Shown piece after piece: positions 18,465-26,097 of a DNA stretch of 64,000 nt. Source of the DNA: Pyrinomonadaceae bacterium (lineage in GTDB: Bacteria; Acidobacteriota; Blastocatellia; Pyrinomonadales; Pyrinomonadaceae). Under the pieces are notes generated by a model. The model worked only from the letters and a program-made list of their open reading frames with translations, did not search any database and had not been told where the DNA came from. The stretch's first letter is position 1. Every line of letters starts with the position of its first letter. Made by a program: the position numbers and the translations under genes. Location of the stretch: positions 620,001 to 684,000 of the forward strand of contig JAHCHG010000001.1 in assembly GCA_026129865.1 (NCBI GenBank), in the 5' to 3' direction.

Positions 18465-19622
18465 CTATTTTTGATCTCCGGTCACCCTCGAATACTTCTT
18501 CAAAGCTGTTATTAATCGATCATGCGGAAGAGCATGAACCTTGTTTCCGTTGTATCCAGTCATTGTTTCAGCAGCGACCATGGCATTTAGGATCGCTTCT
18601 TCCGTTGCTTCAACCGTTGCATAAAAAAGCGGATTTATCTGTTCGTTGGGCAGCATAGTAACTGAAGAGATTCCCTTGTCTTTGCTTATTTCCGCGGCAT
18701 TTGCGGTCGAAAATGCAATAAATATATCTCCGGATGAGTTCTCTCCCCGTCCACCGACCTTTCCGACGCCAAGCGAAACTCTCTGCGCGATGCGTTTCAA
18801 TTGATGTGGAAGCAGCGGCGCATCGGTTGCGACGACAACAATGATCGAACCAGCGCCTTCGTCCTTTTTCCCCGGCTCCGGAACAAGATCTTTTATCTCC
18901 AGACCGACAGGTGCACCGGCGACTGAGAACAATGGTCGTCTTCCATAATTTGCCTGAACAAGCACGCCGACGGTATATCCGCCAAATCCTTCGTCAAGTT
19001 TTCGTGAAGCCGTTCCCGTTCCGCCTTTGAAACCGTGCGCGATCATTCCCGTGCCGCCGCCGACATTTCCTTCCGCTATTGCGCCCGATTTTGCACTGTC
19101 CAACGCCTGGAAAACATGCTCTTTTTTCACATGAAATCCGTTAATGTCGTTCAGAAAACCGTCGTAAGTTTCGCCGACCACGGGGAGCGAAAAATCGCCC
19201 GAATATCCGTCGGTAATTTCCCGTTTCAAACCCCATTCGATAACAGCGTCGCGAACCGTGCCGACGGAATGCGTGTTCGTGATCATTACCGGCGAACCCA
19301 ATCCGCCCGATTCCTCGATCCAGGTCGTCCCGGTTATCTCGCCGTTGCCGTTCAAAGCGTGCCAGCCGGCAAAAAGCCGTCCAGCAAAACCTTTCCCCTG
19401 CGGCAAAATTGCTGTAACGCCTGTTCTTACGGCGTTATTCCCTTCGCCTTCGATGATCGTTGCATAGCCGACCTCGACACCTTTCACGTCCGTGATCGCA
19501 TTAAATTTCCCCGGTGTTCCTGCGAACGGAATGCCGAGATCTCTCGCTCTGGGTTTTGTCTGCGCCATAAATGTATTGCTGAAAATAAGGATTACCAGTA
19601 AAAAAGCCGTTTGATTTTTCAT
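18465..19622 (-). CDS. P1-family (S58/DmpA-like) aminopeptidase, exported
   Basis: Self-processing N-terminal nucleophile peptidase of the DmpA/L-aminopeptidase family; members cleave N-terminal or D-amino-acid and beta-peptide bonds. The ATG at 19622 is chosen because AGGA lies six bases ahead and a signal peptide follows (FLLVILIFSNTFMA); an upstream in-frame ATG at 19682 lacks these. 385 residues. Family signs: RARDLGIPFAGTPGKFNAIT near the mature start, ITNTHSVGTVRDAV, GNVGGGTGMIAHGFKGGTGT, and GAGSIIVVVATDAPL, whose Gly-Ser pair is the expected autocleavage site. It lies 67 bases after dapA. Periplasmic peptide or muropeptide degradation is a reasonable guess given neighbours for DAP synthesis and an M23 endopeptidase. 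Confidence 0.9.
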   Translation of the reverse strand: MKNQTAFLLVILIFSNTFMAQTKPRARDLGIPFAGTPGKFNAITDVKGVEVGYATIIEGEGNNAVRTGVTAILPQGKGFAGRLFAGWHALNGNGEITGTTWIEESGGLGSPVMITNTHSVGTVRDAVIEWGLKREITDGYSGDFSLPVVGETYDGFLNDINGFHVKKEHVFQALDSAKSGAIAEGNVGGGTGMIAHGFKGGTGTASRKLDEGFGGYTVGVLVQANYGRRPLFSVAGAPVGLEIKDLVPEPGKKDEGAGSIIVVVATDAPLLPHQLKRIAQRVSLGVGKVGGRGENSSGDIFIAFSTANAAEISKDKGISSVTMLPNEQINPLFYATVEATEEAILNAMVAAETMTGYNGNKVHALPHDRLITALKKYSRVTGDQK

Positions 19623-19689
19623 AAATTTCCTGCCATTCGGTAAAACGATCTTCTCACGCAAGCTGCGGGTTTCTCCGGACAAAGATTCT

Positions 19690-20583
19690 TTAGATTCGAC
19701 CGATAATCTCCTTTAGTTTTTTACGAGTTGCCGCAGTTACCGGCACAAGCGGTAGACGCAGATTTTCTTCCAAAAGACCCATTTCCTTCATCACGAATTT
19801 ACAAGGCGCCGGCGACGCTTCGATAAAATTCGCCTCCATCAATTCCAAAATTTTGTAATGAATTCGCCTCGCCTTTGAATATCCGCCGTCGAGCGCCGCT
19901 TCGACCAGATCAGAGGTTTCCTTCGGCAATTCGTTCGAAACAACTGAAACAAGACCGTCCGCGCCGACCGCGATAAGCGAAACGGTTGTCATATCGTCAC
20001 CGGAAAATACTTTGAAATTTTTCGGTTTGTCGCGAATGATTTCCATGATCTGCGAAAAATTTCCCGAAGCTTCTTTTGTCGCGACGATGTTTTCACAGGT
20101 CTCGGCTAATTTAAGAGTCGTCGCAGCCGAAATATTCGAAGCAGTGCGCGACGGAACGTTGTACAGCATGATCGGAAACTGCTTAACCGAATTTGCGACC
20201 TCTGTAAAATGCGCGATCATTCCTTCCTGCGTCGGTTTGTTGTAAAACGGCGCAACGACAAGCGCGCCGTCCGCGCCGAGTTCGCGAACTTTTCGCGTAA
20301 ATTCTATAGTTTCCGCCGTGCAGTTGCTGCCGGTTCCGGCAATGACATGCGCGTTTAGCTTACGCGCAGCTTTTACGGTCATCGAGATAACGTCGATCCG
20401 TTCCTGATCCGACATCGTCATCGCTTCACCGGTCGTCCCGCACGGGACCAGGATCTTAACGCCGTTCTTGACCTGTCTTTCAACAAGTTTGCGAAACGTC
20501 TCTTCATCGACCGAGCCGTTCTTTCTAAAAGGAGTTACAAGCGCAGTAGCGCAGCCGCGCATCCAGTCTGTTTTGATCGTCAT
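19690..20583 (-). CDS. dapA: 4-hydroxy-tetrahydrodipicolinate synthase
   Basis: Condenses aspartate semialdehyde with pyruvate, first committed step of DAP/lysine synthesis. 297 residues, normal length. TIM-barrel landmarks: ALVTPFRKNGSVDEE, VPCGTTGEAMTMS (substrate-binding Thr-Thr region), YNVPSRTASNI with the catalytic Tyr, and ATKEASGNFSQ with the Schiff-base Lys. It heads a minus-strand run (dapA, P1 peptidase, lipoprotein, dapD, VWFA), divergent from the M23 endopeptidase gene across 88 bases. Confidence 0.96.
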   Translation of the reverse strand: MTIKTDWMRGCATALVTPFRKNGSVDEETFRKLVERQVKNGVKILVPCGTTGEAMTMSDQERIDVISMTVKAARKLNAHVIAGTGSNCTAETIEFTRKVRELGADGALVVAPFYNKPTQEGMIAHFTEVANSVKQFPIMLYNVPSRTASNISAATTLKLAETCENIVATKEASGNFSQIMEIIRDKPKNFKVFSGDDMTTVSLIAVGADGLVSVVSNELPKETSDLVEAALDGGYSKARRIHYKILELMEANFIEASPAPCKFVMKEMGLLEENLRLPLVPVTAATRKKLKEIIGRI

Positions 20584-20606
20584 AATTCGTGGTTTTCAAT
20601 AAATTC

Positions 20607-20637
20607 TTGACAGTTTTTGAAAGTATATGTGCATAAT
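20607..20637 (+). promoter_or_regulatory. Possible sigma-70-type promoter for the M23 gene
   Basis: TTGACA at 20607-20612 and CATAAT at 20632-20637 with a 19-base spacer, 35 bases before the ATG at 20672. The spacer is longer than ideal, so this is tentative. Confidence 0.35.
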
Positions 20638-20671
20638 TGCGGAGTTACAATTTCAATCGCCTTTCATTTAC

Positions 20672-21280
20672 ATGAAAACTCTTCTTTTTAATCTTGTTCT
20701 GATTCTCGCTTTCCAGTCTTCGAATAGCTGCGGCGAATCAAACTCCCGGAATTCATCCGGCGACGAGTCAACGCCGCCAAAGATCATCGCCGATTCTTTC
20801 GCCTATCCAGTCGGCGATTCGGATTATGTTACCGAGGCAAAAGATTCGAAAGATCTATGGTATAACGCGCAGGATTTTGGTGAGAACAACCATCTGGGCG
20901 AAGACTGGAACAAAAATTCCGGCGGAAATACAGATTGCGGCGAACCGGTTTTCGCCGCTGCCAACGGAACGATAACCTACGCGGCAAATGCCGGATCCGG
21001 TTGGGGAAACGTCATTATTATCGAACATACGTTACCCGACGGCAGAAAAGTTCAGACGCTTTACGGTCATCTTGAAAAGATCTTGAAATCCGGTGGCACG
21101 GTCAAGAAACGCGAGCAGATCGGCACGGTCGGAAACGCCGACGGCAGATATTTGTGTCATCTGCATTTTGAACTTCGCGAGGAAAGCTGCCTGCTGTGGA
21201 ATAAGGTTTTTGTAGGATACAGTCCAATTAATAGCGGCTGGCTAGATCCGTCGGATTTCATCGACGGTCATCTCCGTTAA
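20672..21280 (+). CDS. M23-family metallo-endopeptidase, exported or lipid-anchored
   Basis: 202 residues; probable peptidoglycan endopeptidase of the LytM/lysostaphin type acting in the periplasm. The Met at 20672 begins the signal sequence (TLLFNLVLILAFQSSNSC); SSNSC is a poor lipobox, so lipidation is uncertain. Zinc-ligand motifs are intact: HLGEDW (His and Asp), the central GHL, and HLHFEL for the HxH site. Between them is the usual strand-rich core (VFAAANGTITYAANAGSGWG). It is divergent from dapA. An upstream ATG in frame exists but precedes the hydrophobic segment by 15 unconvincing residues. Confidence 0.88.
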   Translation: MKTLLFNLVLILAFQSSNSCGESNSRNSSGDESTPPKIIADSFAYPVGDSDYVTEAKDSKDLWYNAQDFGENNHLGEDWNKNSGGNTDCGEPVFAAANGTITYAANAGSGWGNVIIIEHTLPDGRKVQTLYGHLEKILKSGGTVKKREQIGTVGNADGRYLCHLHFELREESCLLWNKVFVGYSPINSGWLDPSDFIDGHLR

Positions 21281-21312
21281 CGTAATTTGTCACATCCGTC
21301 TGCGTAAACCAA

Positions 21313-21427
21313 GTCAGAACCGCCTGCATAAGCGCGCGGCGTTTCGCTTGAAAACAAAAAGTACCGGCGATTACGCAACGGGTCCATTATCGAGTCTCCG
21401 CCGCCCACTTACGCAGGCGGTTCTGAC
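21313..21427. repeat. Inverted-repeat element at the 3' end of dapB
   Basis: Perfect 15-bp arms GTCAGAACCGCCTGC (21313-21327) and GCAGGCGGTTCTGAC (21413-21427), extendable to 20 bp with one mismatch, separated by ~80 bases. The right arm encodes the last six codons (LSEPPA) and stop of dapB. It may double as a terminator between the converging M23 and dapB genes. Confidence 0.88.
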
Positions 21428-22116
21428 AAGATCTCGTCCATCACTTCGGTAAATTCCCAAAAGCCTTTTTTGCCGCCGATCCATTCCGCAGCTAAGATCG
21501 CGCCCGACGCAAAACCTTCGCGCGAACGCGCAAGATGTTCCAGTTGAATTTGATCCGCGTGCCCGTCAAACCCGACGCGGTGCGTTCCGGGAATTCGTCC
21601 TGCGCGGGTTGTAGAAACGCTGAAGTCCTTGTTGATGTGTCCGGCAACGATCTCTTTTAATTTCAATGCAGTACCGCTCGGCGCGTCGAGTTTGCGCGAA
21701 TGATGCTGTTCTTCGATAAACGCTTCGTAATCCTCAATTTTCGCGAATAGTTCCGAAGCGTAATCGACGATCTTATAAAACAGATTCACACCGATAGAAA
21801 AATTAGCGCCGAAAACAAAAGCGCCGTCTTTTTCGATAACCAGAACTTTTACCGATTGCTTTTCAGAATTCCAACCCGTCGTACCTTCGACAAGCGGAAC
21901 ATTAGCAATCAAACACGCTTCGACGTTTCTTTTAACCGCCGACGCGATAGAAAAATCGATCGCAGCATCAACGCCCGAGAACTTTTCCGCCAACTTTTCA
22001 GCACGCAGATCAGCATCTGATTCGTCAATGATCACCGCAATCTCATGACCTTTTTCCTCGGCTAATGTTTTAATGAGCTTCCCCATCGCGCCGTAGCCGA
22101 TCAATGCAATTTTCAT
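21409..22116 (-). CDS. dapB: 4-hydroxy-tetrahydrodipicolinate reductase
   Basis: NAD(P)H-dependent reduction of the DapA product in DAP/lysine synthesis. 235 residues, slightly short for the family. The start is placed at 22116 because the Rossmann motif begins at once (IALIGYGAMGKLI) and the frame upstream runs into a repeat arm. Other signs: FVFGANFSIGVNLF, EEQHHSRKLDAPSGTALKL (catalytic His and substrate loop), and RAGRIPGTHRVGFDG. The C-terminus LSEPPA lies inside an inverted-repeat arm, so the native end may have been replaced. Confidence 0.95.
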   Translation of the reverse strand: MKIALIGYGAMGKLIKTLAEEKGHEIAVIIDESDADLRAEKLAEKFSGVDAAIDFSIASAVKRNVEACLIANVPLVEGTTGWNSEKQSVKVLVIEKDGAFVFGANFSIGVNLFYKIVDYASELFAKIEDYEAFIEEQHHSRKLDAPSGTALKLKEIVAGHINKDFSVSTTRAGRIPGTHRVGFDGHADQIQLEHLARSREGFASGAILAAEWIGGKKGFWEFTEVMDEILSEPPA

Positions 22117-22146
22117 ATCTTTACTAAACCCGGAGAAATTGGTTTT

Positions 22147-22826
22147 AAACACATAGGAATATAGGAAACAATAGGTTGTTTATTTGTCGAACAGCCGTTA
22201 ACGCAAAATATTCTATCTTTTTGATGTAGCGGTTCTAAGAAAAAAACTACATGCTCTTTGTTCCTCTGTTTTTAATCCTTTGGTAAATTTCTAAATAGGT
22301 CATTTACTAATGTCTTTTGTCCTTGCTTAAAGAGGTTAACGCAGTTGAAATTTATCAAAATTCCTTTCGGCACTTTGAGAAGTTTCATATATGTCAAAAG
22401 CTGGGCTTCATTGACCGGTAAAAGTGCCGCAACGGCTTTCAATTCAACGGCTAGACAATTTTCAATCAAAAGGTCGCATCTCAAATCGGTGTGCAGAACA
22501 ATATCTTTGAATCGAATCGGCACGATCAGCTCAGTTTGAAAGCTTATCTGTCGGTGAGCTAATTCGTGCTTCATACATTCATGATAAACATTTTCGAGCA
22601 GCCCAGCTCCAAGAGCTTTATGGACTTCTATTGCAGCACCGATCACCCTATAAGTGAGATTGTCCAAATCCCTTTTGGTCATATTGTATTTAAAAAAATA
22701 GGAACGTAGAAAGCAATAGGTTTTTAATCTGTCTCAAAGAGTTCTTCAAAAAATACCAGTCGCATCTTTAAATAGCAGGTAAAGGATTATACTCCAAACC
22801 TATATGTCCTATCTTCCTATGTGTTT
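22147..22826. mobile_element. Putative small mobile element: ~30-bp terminal inverted repeats around a GxxExxY gene
   Basis: Left arm at 22147-22177 starts AAACACATAGGAATATAGGA; the complement of the right arm (22797-22826) starts AAACACATAGGAAGATAGGA, and both end ATAGGTT. A third, direct-oriented copy lies at about 22688-22721 (ATAGGAACGTAGAAAGCAAT). Between left and third copy is the GxxExxY gene. The right arm supplies the last two codons and stop of argE. A gene-less relative sits at 38385-38463 and shares both the ACATAG arms and the internal word GGTTCTAAGAAA (22231-22242; 38411-38422). Target duplications were not evident. Mobility is inferred. Confidence 0.6.
22272..22682 (-). CDS. 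GxxExxY protein (PDDEXK nuclease-like superfamily)
   Basis: 136 residues. The defining motif is seen as GAGLLENVYHE at about residue 25-35. Nuclease-like residues follow: DLRCDLLIENCLAVELKAV, giving a D ... E-x-K pattern of the PDDEXK fold, with the N-terminal Glu as the first acidic ligand. The family is common and mostly uncharacterised; catalysis has not been shown here. The gene lies alone within a 680-base segment bounded by ACATAGGAA-type inverted repeats between dapB and argE, a spacing far larger than between other genes of the cluster. Start at ATG 22682; no strong ribosome site. Confidence 0.88.
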   Translation of the reverse strand: MTKRDLDNLTYRVIGAAIEVHKALGAGLLENVYHECMKHELAHRQISFQTELIVPIRFKDIVLHTDLRCDLLIENCLAVELKAVAALLPVNEAQLLTYMKLLKVPKGILINFNCVNLFKQGQKTLVNDLFRNLPKD

Positions 22827-23818
22827 AACAATTTTCTTATTAAATTTTCATAGAGCAAGACCGACCGTTCCAGATCGCTTTTTAACACAAATTCATGTTT
22901 GGTATGTGCATCGAGAATCGAACCCGCACCTAAAAGCAGAGGAGTTCCCCAATTCGTCAACTGCGGAATGTCGGTCGTAAAACGCACAACTTTCTGGTTG
23001 AAACCTTCGACCTCGAGCATTTTTACCGGCAGACTGCACGACATAACTTCGAGCTCGCCGCGTCCCGCAACGGCTTTTTCTAAGATCTCCATGACGGGTT
23101 CAAGCGGCGTAACCATCCGAATATGAAGTCCGGCTTCGGCAAACGGCGGGATGACATTTGTTTTCAACCCGCCCGAGATCGTCCCGATATTAAGCGTAGT
23201 TTCGCCGAAAAATTCGTCTGTCGGCAGATCGGTTTCGCGCAAAGTCTGCAAAATGTCGAGAAGTTTTTCAATTGCGGACTCGCCCATTTCCGGATAAGCC
23301 GAATGCGCGGCTTTGCCTTTTGTTTTCAAAAGCATTCGAAGAGAACCTTTTGAACCTATGGCGAGATCTAGATCGGTTGGCTCGCCGTTGATCAGATATT
23401 CGCATCTTTCAGCGATCGGCAGATCATTTGCCGCGCGCGAGCCTTTGCTCGATTCTTCTTCGTCAACCGTGAACAGCAAACCGATATCTTCAATTCTTTC
23501 TCTGCGAAGATTTTCGGCGGCAGTAATGTGCGAAGCGATGATCCCTTTTGCATCACACGACCCGCGCCCATAGATTTTCTCGTCGTCTTCGGTCGGCGCG
23601 ATGAACGGCGGAACGGTGTCCATATGCGTCGAAAGAAAAACGCGCGGCGTGTCGTTCAAACATGCGATGACGTTGTTTCGCTTTGGCTCGACTTCCTGCA
23701 ATTCAACCGTCCAGCCCAAATTTTTAAGATAATCACGTAAAAAAAGCCCGACCGCTTCTTCATCACCGGAAACGGAAGGGATATTCATCAAGGATTTCGT
23801 TAACTCAAAGAGATTCAT
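22817..23818 (-). CDS. argE: M20-family deacylase, probable acetylornithine/acetylcitrulline deacetylase
   Basis: Zinc metallo-amidase of 333 residues. Two-metal site residues are visible: STHMDTVPP (His, Asp), GRGSCDAKG (bridging Asp), VDEEESSKGS (catalytic Glu and ligand Glu), INGEPTDL and the late His in DAHTKHEF. Context with argB and an acetylornithine-type carbamoyltransferase supports removal of the acetyl (or succinyl) group late in arginine synthesis, perhaps from N-acylcitrulline as in Xanthomonas. DapE (desuccinylation in lysine synthesis) cannot be excluded because dapB is adjacent and no other dapE is in view. The stop codon falls in the right arm of a repeat element. Confidence 0.8.
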   Translation of the reverse strand: MNLFELTKSLMNIPSVSGDEEAVGLFLRDYLKNLGWTVELQEVEPKRNNVIACLNDTPRVFLSTHMDTVPPFIAPTEDDEKIYGRGSCDAKGIIASHITAAENLRRERIEDIGLLFTVDEEESSKGSRAANDLPIAERCEYLINGEPTDLDLAIGSKGSLRMLLKTKGKAAHSAYPEMGESAIEKLLDILQTLRETDLPTDEFFGETTLNIGTISGGLKTNVIPPFAEAGLHIRMVTPLEPVMEILEKAVAGRGELEVMSCSLPVKMLEVEGFNQKVVRFTTDIPQLTNWGTPLLLGAGSILDAHTKHEFVLKSDLERSVLLYENLIRKLLNT

Positions 23819-23835
23819 AAATTCCTATTAAACTA

Positions 23836-23912
23836 TTGCCCGCGGAACACGCGGAATTACGCTGAAAAAGAGCAGAGAAGATTTCCGTGTTTTCCGCGTT
23901 TTCCGCGGGCAA
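23836..23912. repeat. Inverted-repeat element, TTGCCCGCGG family, copy 1
   Basis: Arms of 21 bp with one mismatch: 23836-23856 begins TTGCCCGCGGAACACGCG, and 23892-23912 ends TTCCGCGGGCAA. They are 35 bases apart, between argE and argB. Same family as 33171-33245. Confidence 0.9.
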
Positions 23913-23928
23913 AAAATACGCGCAATTC

Positions 23929-24822
23929 TCAACTGCCGCCGACAATCATTGTTCCTTCGCCTTCATCCGTAAACACTTCTGACAAAAGCGCGTTGCGGTT
24001 CGAACCGCTGATGACGTGTGCTGATCTTACGCCGCGTTCTAAAATGGTGATCAAACTTTGCAGTTTCGGTATCATTCCGCCCGTCGCCCTGCCGCTCGTG
24101 ATCAATTCGTTTGCCTGATCGACCGAGATCTGCGAAAGTTTGGTCGATTCGTCGTTCGGGTCAAGATAAATTCCGTTTACGTCCGAAAGCAAGATCAATT
24201 TTTCTGCTTTCAGTTGGACCGCGATCTCCGCCGCGATCGTATCTGCATTAATATTAAAGACCGCTCCGTTTCTATCGGCGCCGAGTGAGGAAATGACCGG
24301 CAGATAATGTGCATCCAACAAAAGCTTTAACAGATCTACATTTATCTCAATAATATCGCCGACATTGCCGAAATCCACGGTTTCGCTGACTCCCGTTTTG
24401 CGATTCAGCATCTCTTTCGGCGGACGTTTTTCAGCATGAACGATGTTTCCGTCTACGCCGGAAAGCCCGACCGCGCTCGTACTTCTCTGTCTGAGCGCAG
24501 CCAGAATATCGGTATTTATCTTGCCGGCAAAGGTCATTTTCGCAAGTTCGAGCGTGTCGTCGTCCGTTACGCGCCGACCTTCGATCACCTTCTGCACAAC
24601 GCCAAGTTTCTGCGCGAGCTCCGAGAGCTGTTTCCCGCCGCCGTGAATGACGCACACTTTTATCCCAACCTGATGGATCAGCGCCAGTTCTTCCGCCAAA
24701 GACGCGAGATTTTCCCTGTCTTCGGTGACTTTTCCTGAAAATTTGACGACGAACGTCTTGCCCTTAAATTTCTGGATATAAGGGAGCGCTTCGCGCAGCA
24801 GCTCTAATTTCGATTGCATCAT
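23929..24822 (-). CDS. argB: Acetylglutamate kinase
   Basis: Phosphorylates N-acetylglutamate in arginine synthesis. 297 residues, amino-acid-kinase fold: FVVKFSGKVTEDR for the nucleotide-binding Lys and Gly, CVIHGGGKQLSEL, VDGNIVHAEKR, NINADTIAAEIAVQLKAEKL with the Asn-Ala-Asp, LSDVNGIYLDP, and GGMIPKLQS. Arginine feedback helices at the N-terminus are short, so inhibition cannot be judged. It lies between two inverted-repeat clusters, downstream of the carbamoyltransferase. Acetyl rather than succinyl specificity is assumed from the family. Confidence 0.94.
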   Translation of the reverse strand: MMQSKLELLREALPYIQKFKGKTFVVKFSGKVTEDRENLASLAEELALIHQVGIKVCVIHGGGKQLSELAQKLGVVQKVIEGRRVTDDDTLELAKMTFAGKINTDILAALRQRSTSAVGLSGVDGNIVHAEKRPPKEMLNRKTGVSETVDFGNVGDIIEINVDLLKLLLDAHYLPVISSLGADRNGAVFNINADTIAAEIAVQLKAEKLILLSDVNGIYLDPNDESTKLSQISVDQANELITSGRATGGMIPKLQSLITILERGVRSAHVISGSNRNALLSEVFTDEGEGTMIVGGS

Positions 24823-24845
24823 TTTCGATTTTCTAAAATCCCGCC

Positions 24846-25088
24846 GCGAGGCTCAGCCTCGCCCCTTGGTAATTGAAACTTTCAAAAAGTCGGAGACTTT
24901 CCGCATCTTTTCTTTCTAAGTCTTTTCTTTCCAGAGTCTCAGAAACTTGAAAGCCATTTCATTTCTCAAAAGTGAATTTTAATCATGCGGAAAGGCTTTA
25001 CCTTTCCGAATCAGCTTCAACCAAATCTGCGAGGCTGAGCCTCGCCTCTTCCTGATCACGACGCGACCGGAAAGTCCAAGACTTTCCG
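24846..25088. repeat. Composite nested inverted repeats between argB and argF'
   Basis: Outer arms are GCGAGGCTCAGCCTCGC (24846-24862) and its exact complement GCGAGGCTGAGCCTCGC (25029-25045); each arm is also self-complementary. Inside are AGTCGGAGACTTTCCGCAT (24888-24906) and ATGCGGAAAGGCTTTACC with TTTCCGA (24985-25009). A further hairpin of the CGGAAAGT/ACTTTCCG type stands at 25068-25088. The region looks like several REP-like units stacked in one intergenic gap. Confidence 0.85.
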
Positions 25089-25095
25089 CACTACA

Positions 25096-26097
25096 TTATT
25101 TGATGATCTTCGCCATGATCGCTTTTTGAACATGCAGCCGGTTTTCGGCTTCGTCGAGCACGACCGAATTTGCCGAATCGATGACGCCGTCCGTTACGAT
25201 CACATTTCGCCGGACCGGCAGGCAATGCATAAAGATCGCATCTTTGGAACGCGCCATTTTCGCTTCGTCTACGATCCAGTCTTTTCGAAACTGAGCCCGA
25301 AACTGCAGATCCTTTTCCGCCTCGCCGTAGAAATTTTTGCTTCCCCACGATTTTGCATAAACAACTTCAACATTTTCAAACGCTTCGTCGACGTCGTTAA
25401 CAATTTCCAGACTTCCGCCGTTTTCTTTCGTTTGATCTTCGATCTCCGACATTAGATCTTCATCGAGCTCAAAACCTTTCGGATGCGCTATTCGCAGATC
25501 ATGCCCGAATTGCGCCGCCGCAAGAGCGAAACTGTTCGGCACAGCCATCGGCAAAGGCTTCGGATGAAACGCCCACGTCAAGAGAACTTTCTTTTTCGAA
25601 CTTCCGAGTTTTTCACGAATCGTCATCATATCAGCCATCGCCTGACACGGATGGTGCATTGCAGATTCGAGATTGATTACGGGCTTCGAAGCATATTTCG
25701 CGAAAGCGGCAAGCACGGGATCGGTTCTTTCCAAGTCCCAATCCTGTAAATTGGCAAAGGTCCGGACGCCGATCGCCGAAACATACCTTTCCAAAACACC
25801 GACAAATTCCTTCAAATGTTCAGTCTTGTCTGAATCCATCACGGCATTTTCCCGATGTTCAAGCGTCCAACTCGTTCCGCCGGGTTCTAAAATTACAGCG
25901 TTTCCGCCGAGTTCGTAGATCCCGACCTGCATCGAAGCGCGGGTTCGCAGCGACGGATTGAAAAATACAAGCGCGATCGATTTGCCCTCGAGAAATTTCT
26001 TCGAAATTTCGCCGTGCTTGAACCCTTCCGCCGTTTCGATCAGTTCTTCGAGCTCGGATCGCGTGAATTCGTTTGTTTTAAGAAAATTATTGACCAT
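25096..26097 (-). CDS. argF': N-acetylornithine (or N-succinylornithine) carbamoyltransferase
   Basis: Transfers carbamoyl to an N-acylated ornithine, giving N-acylcitrulline. About 333 residues. Shared transcarbamylase motifs: FFNPSLRTR (carbamoyl phosphate), HHPCQAMAD, and HCLPVRRN. Features of the acylornithine subfamily rather than ordinary OTC: WAFHPKPLPMAVPNS, VYAKSWGS, and the long DEAENRLHVQKAIMA end. At the position recalled as selecting acetyl (Glu) versus succinyl (Pro), this protein has Thr (SDKTEHLKE). Start ambiguous: the Met at 26097 fits the family N-terminus, an ATG at 26106 is also possible; either way it overlaps thrB. Confidence 0.9.
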   Translation of the reverse strand: MVNNFLKTNEFTRSELEELIETAEGFKHGEISKKFLEGKSIALVFFNPSLRTRASMQVGIYELGGNAVILEPGGTSWTLEHRENAVMDSDKTEHLKEFVGVLERYVSAIGVRTFANLQDWDLERTDPVLAAFAKYASKPVINLESAMHHPCQAMADMMTIREKLGSSKKKVLLTWAFHPKPLPMAVPNSFALAAAQFGHDLRIAHPKGFELDEDLMSEIEDQTKENGGSLEIVNDVDEAFENVEVVYAKSWGSKNFYGEAEKDLQFRAQFRKDWIVDEAKMARSKDAIFMHCLPVRRNVIVTDGVIDSANSVVLDEAENRLHVQKAIMAKIIK

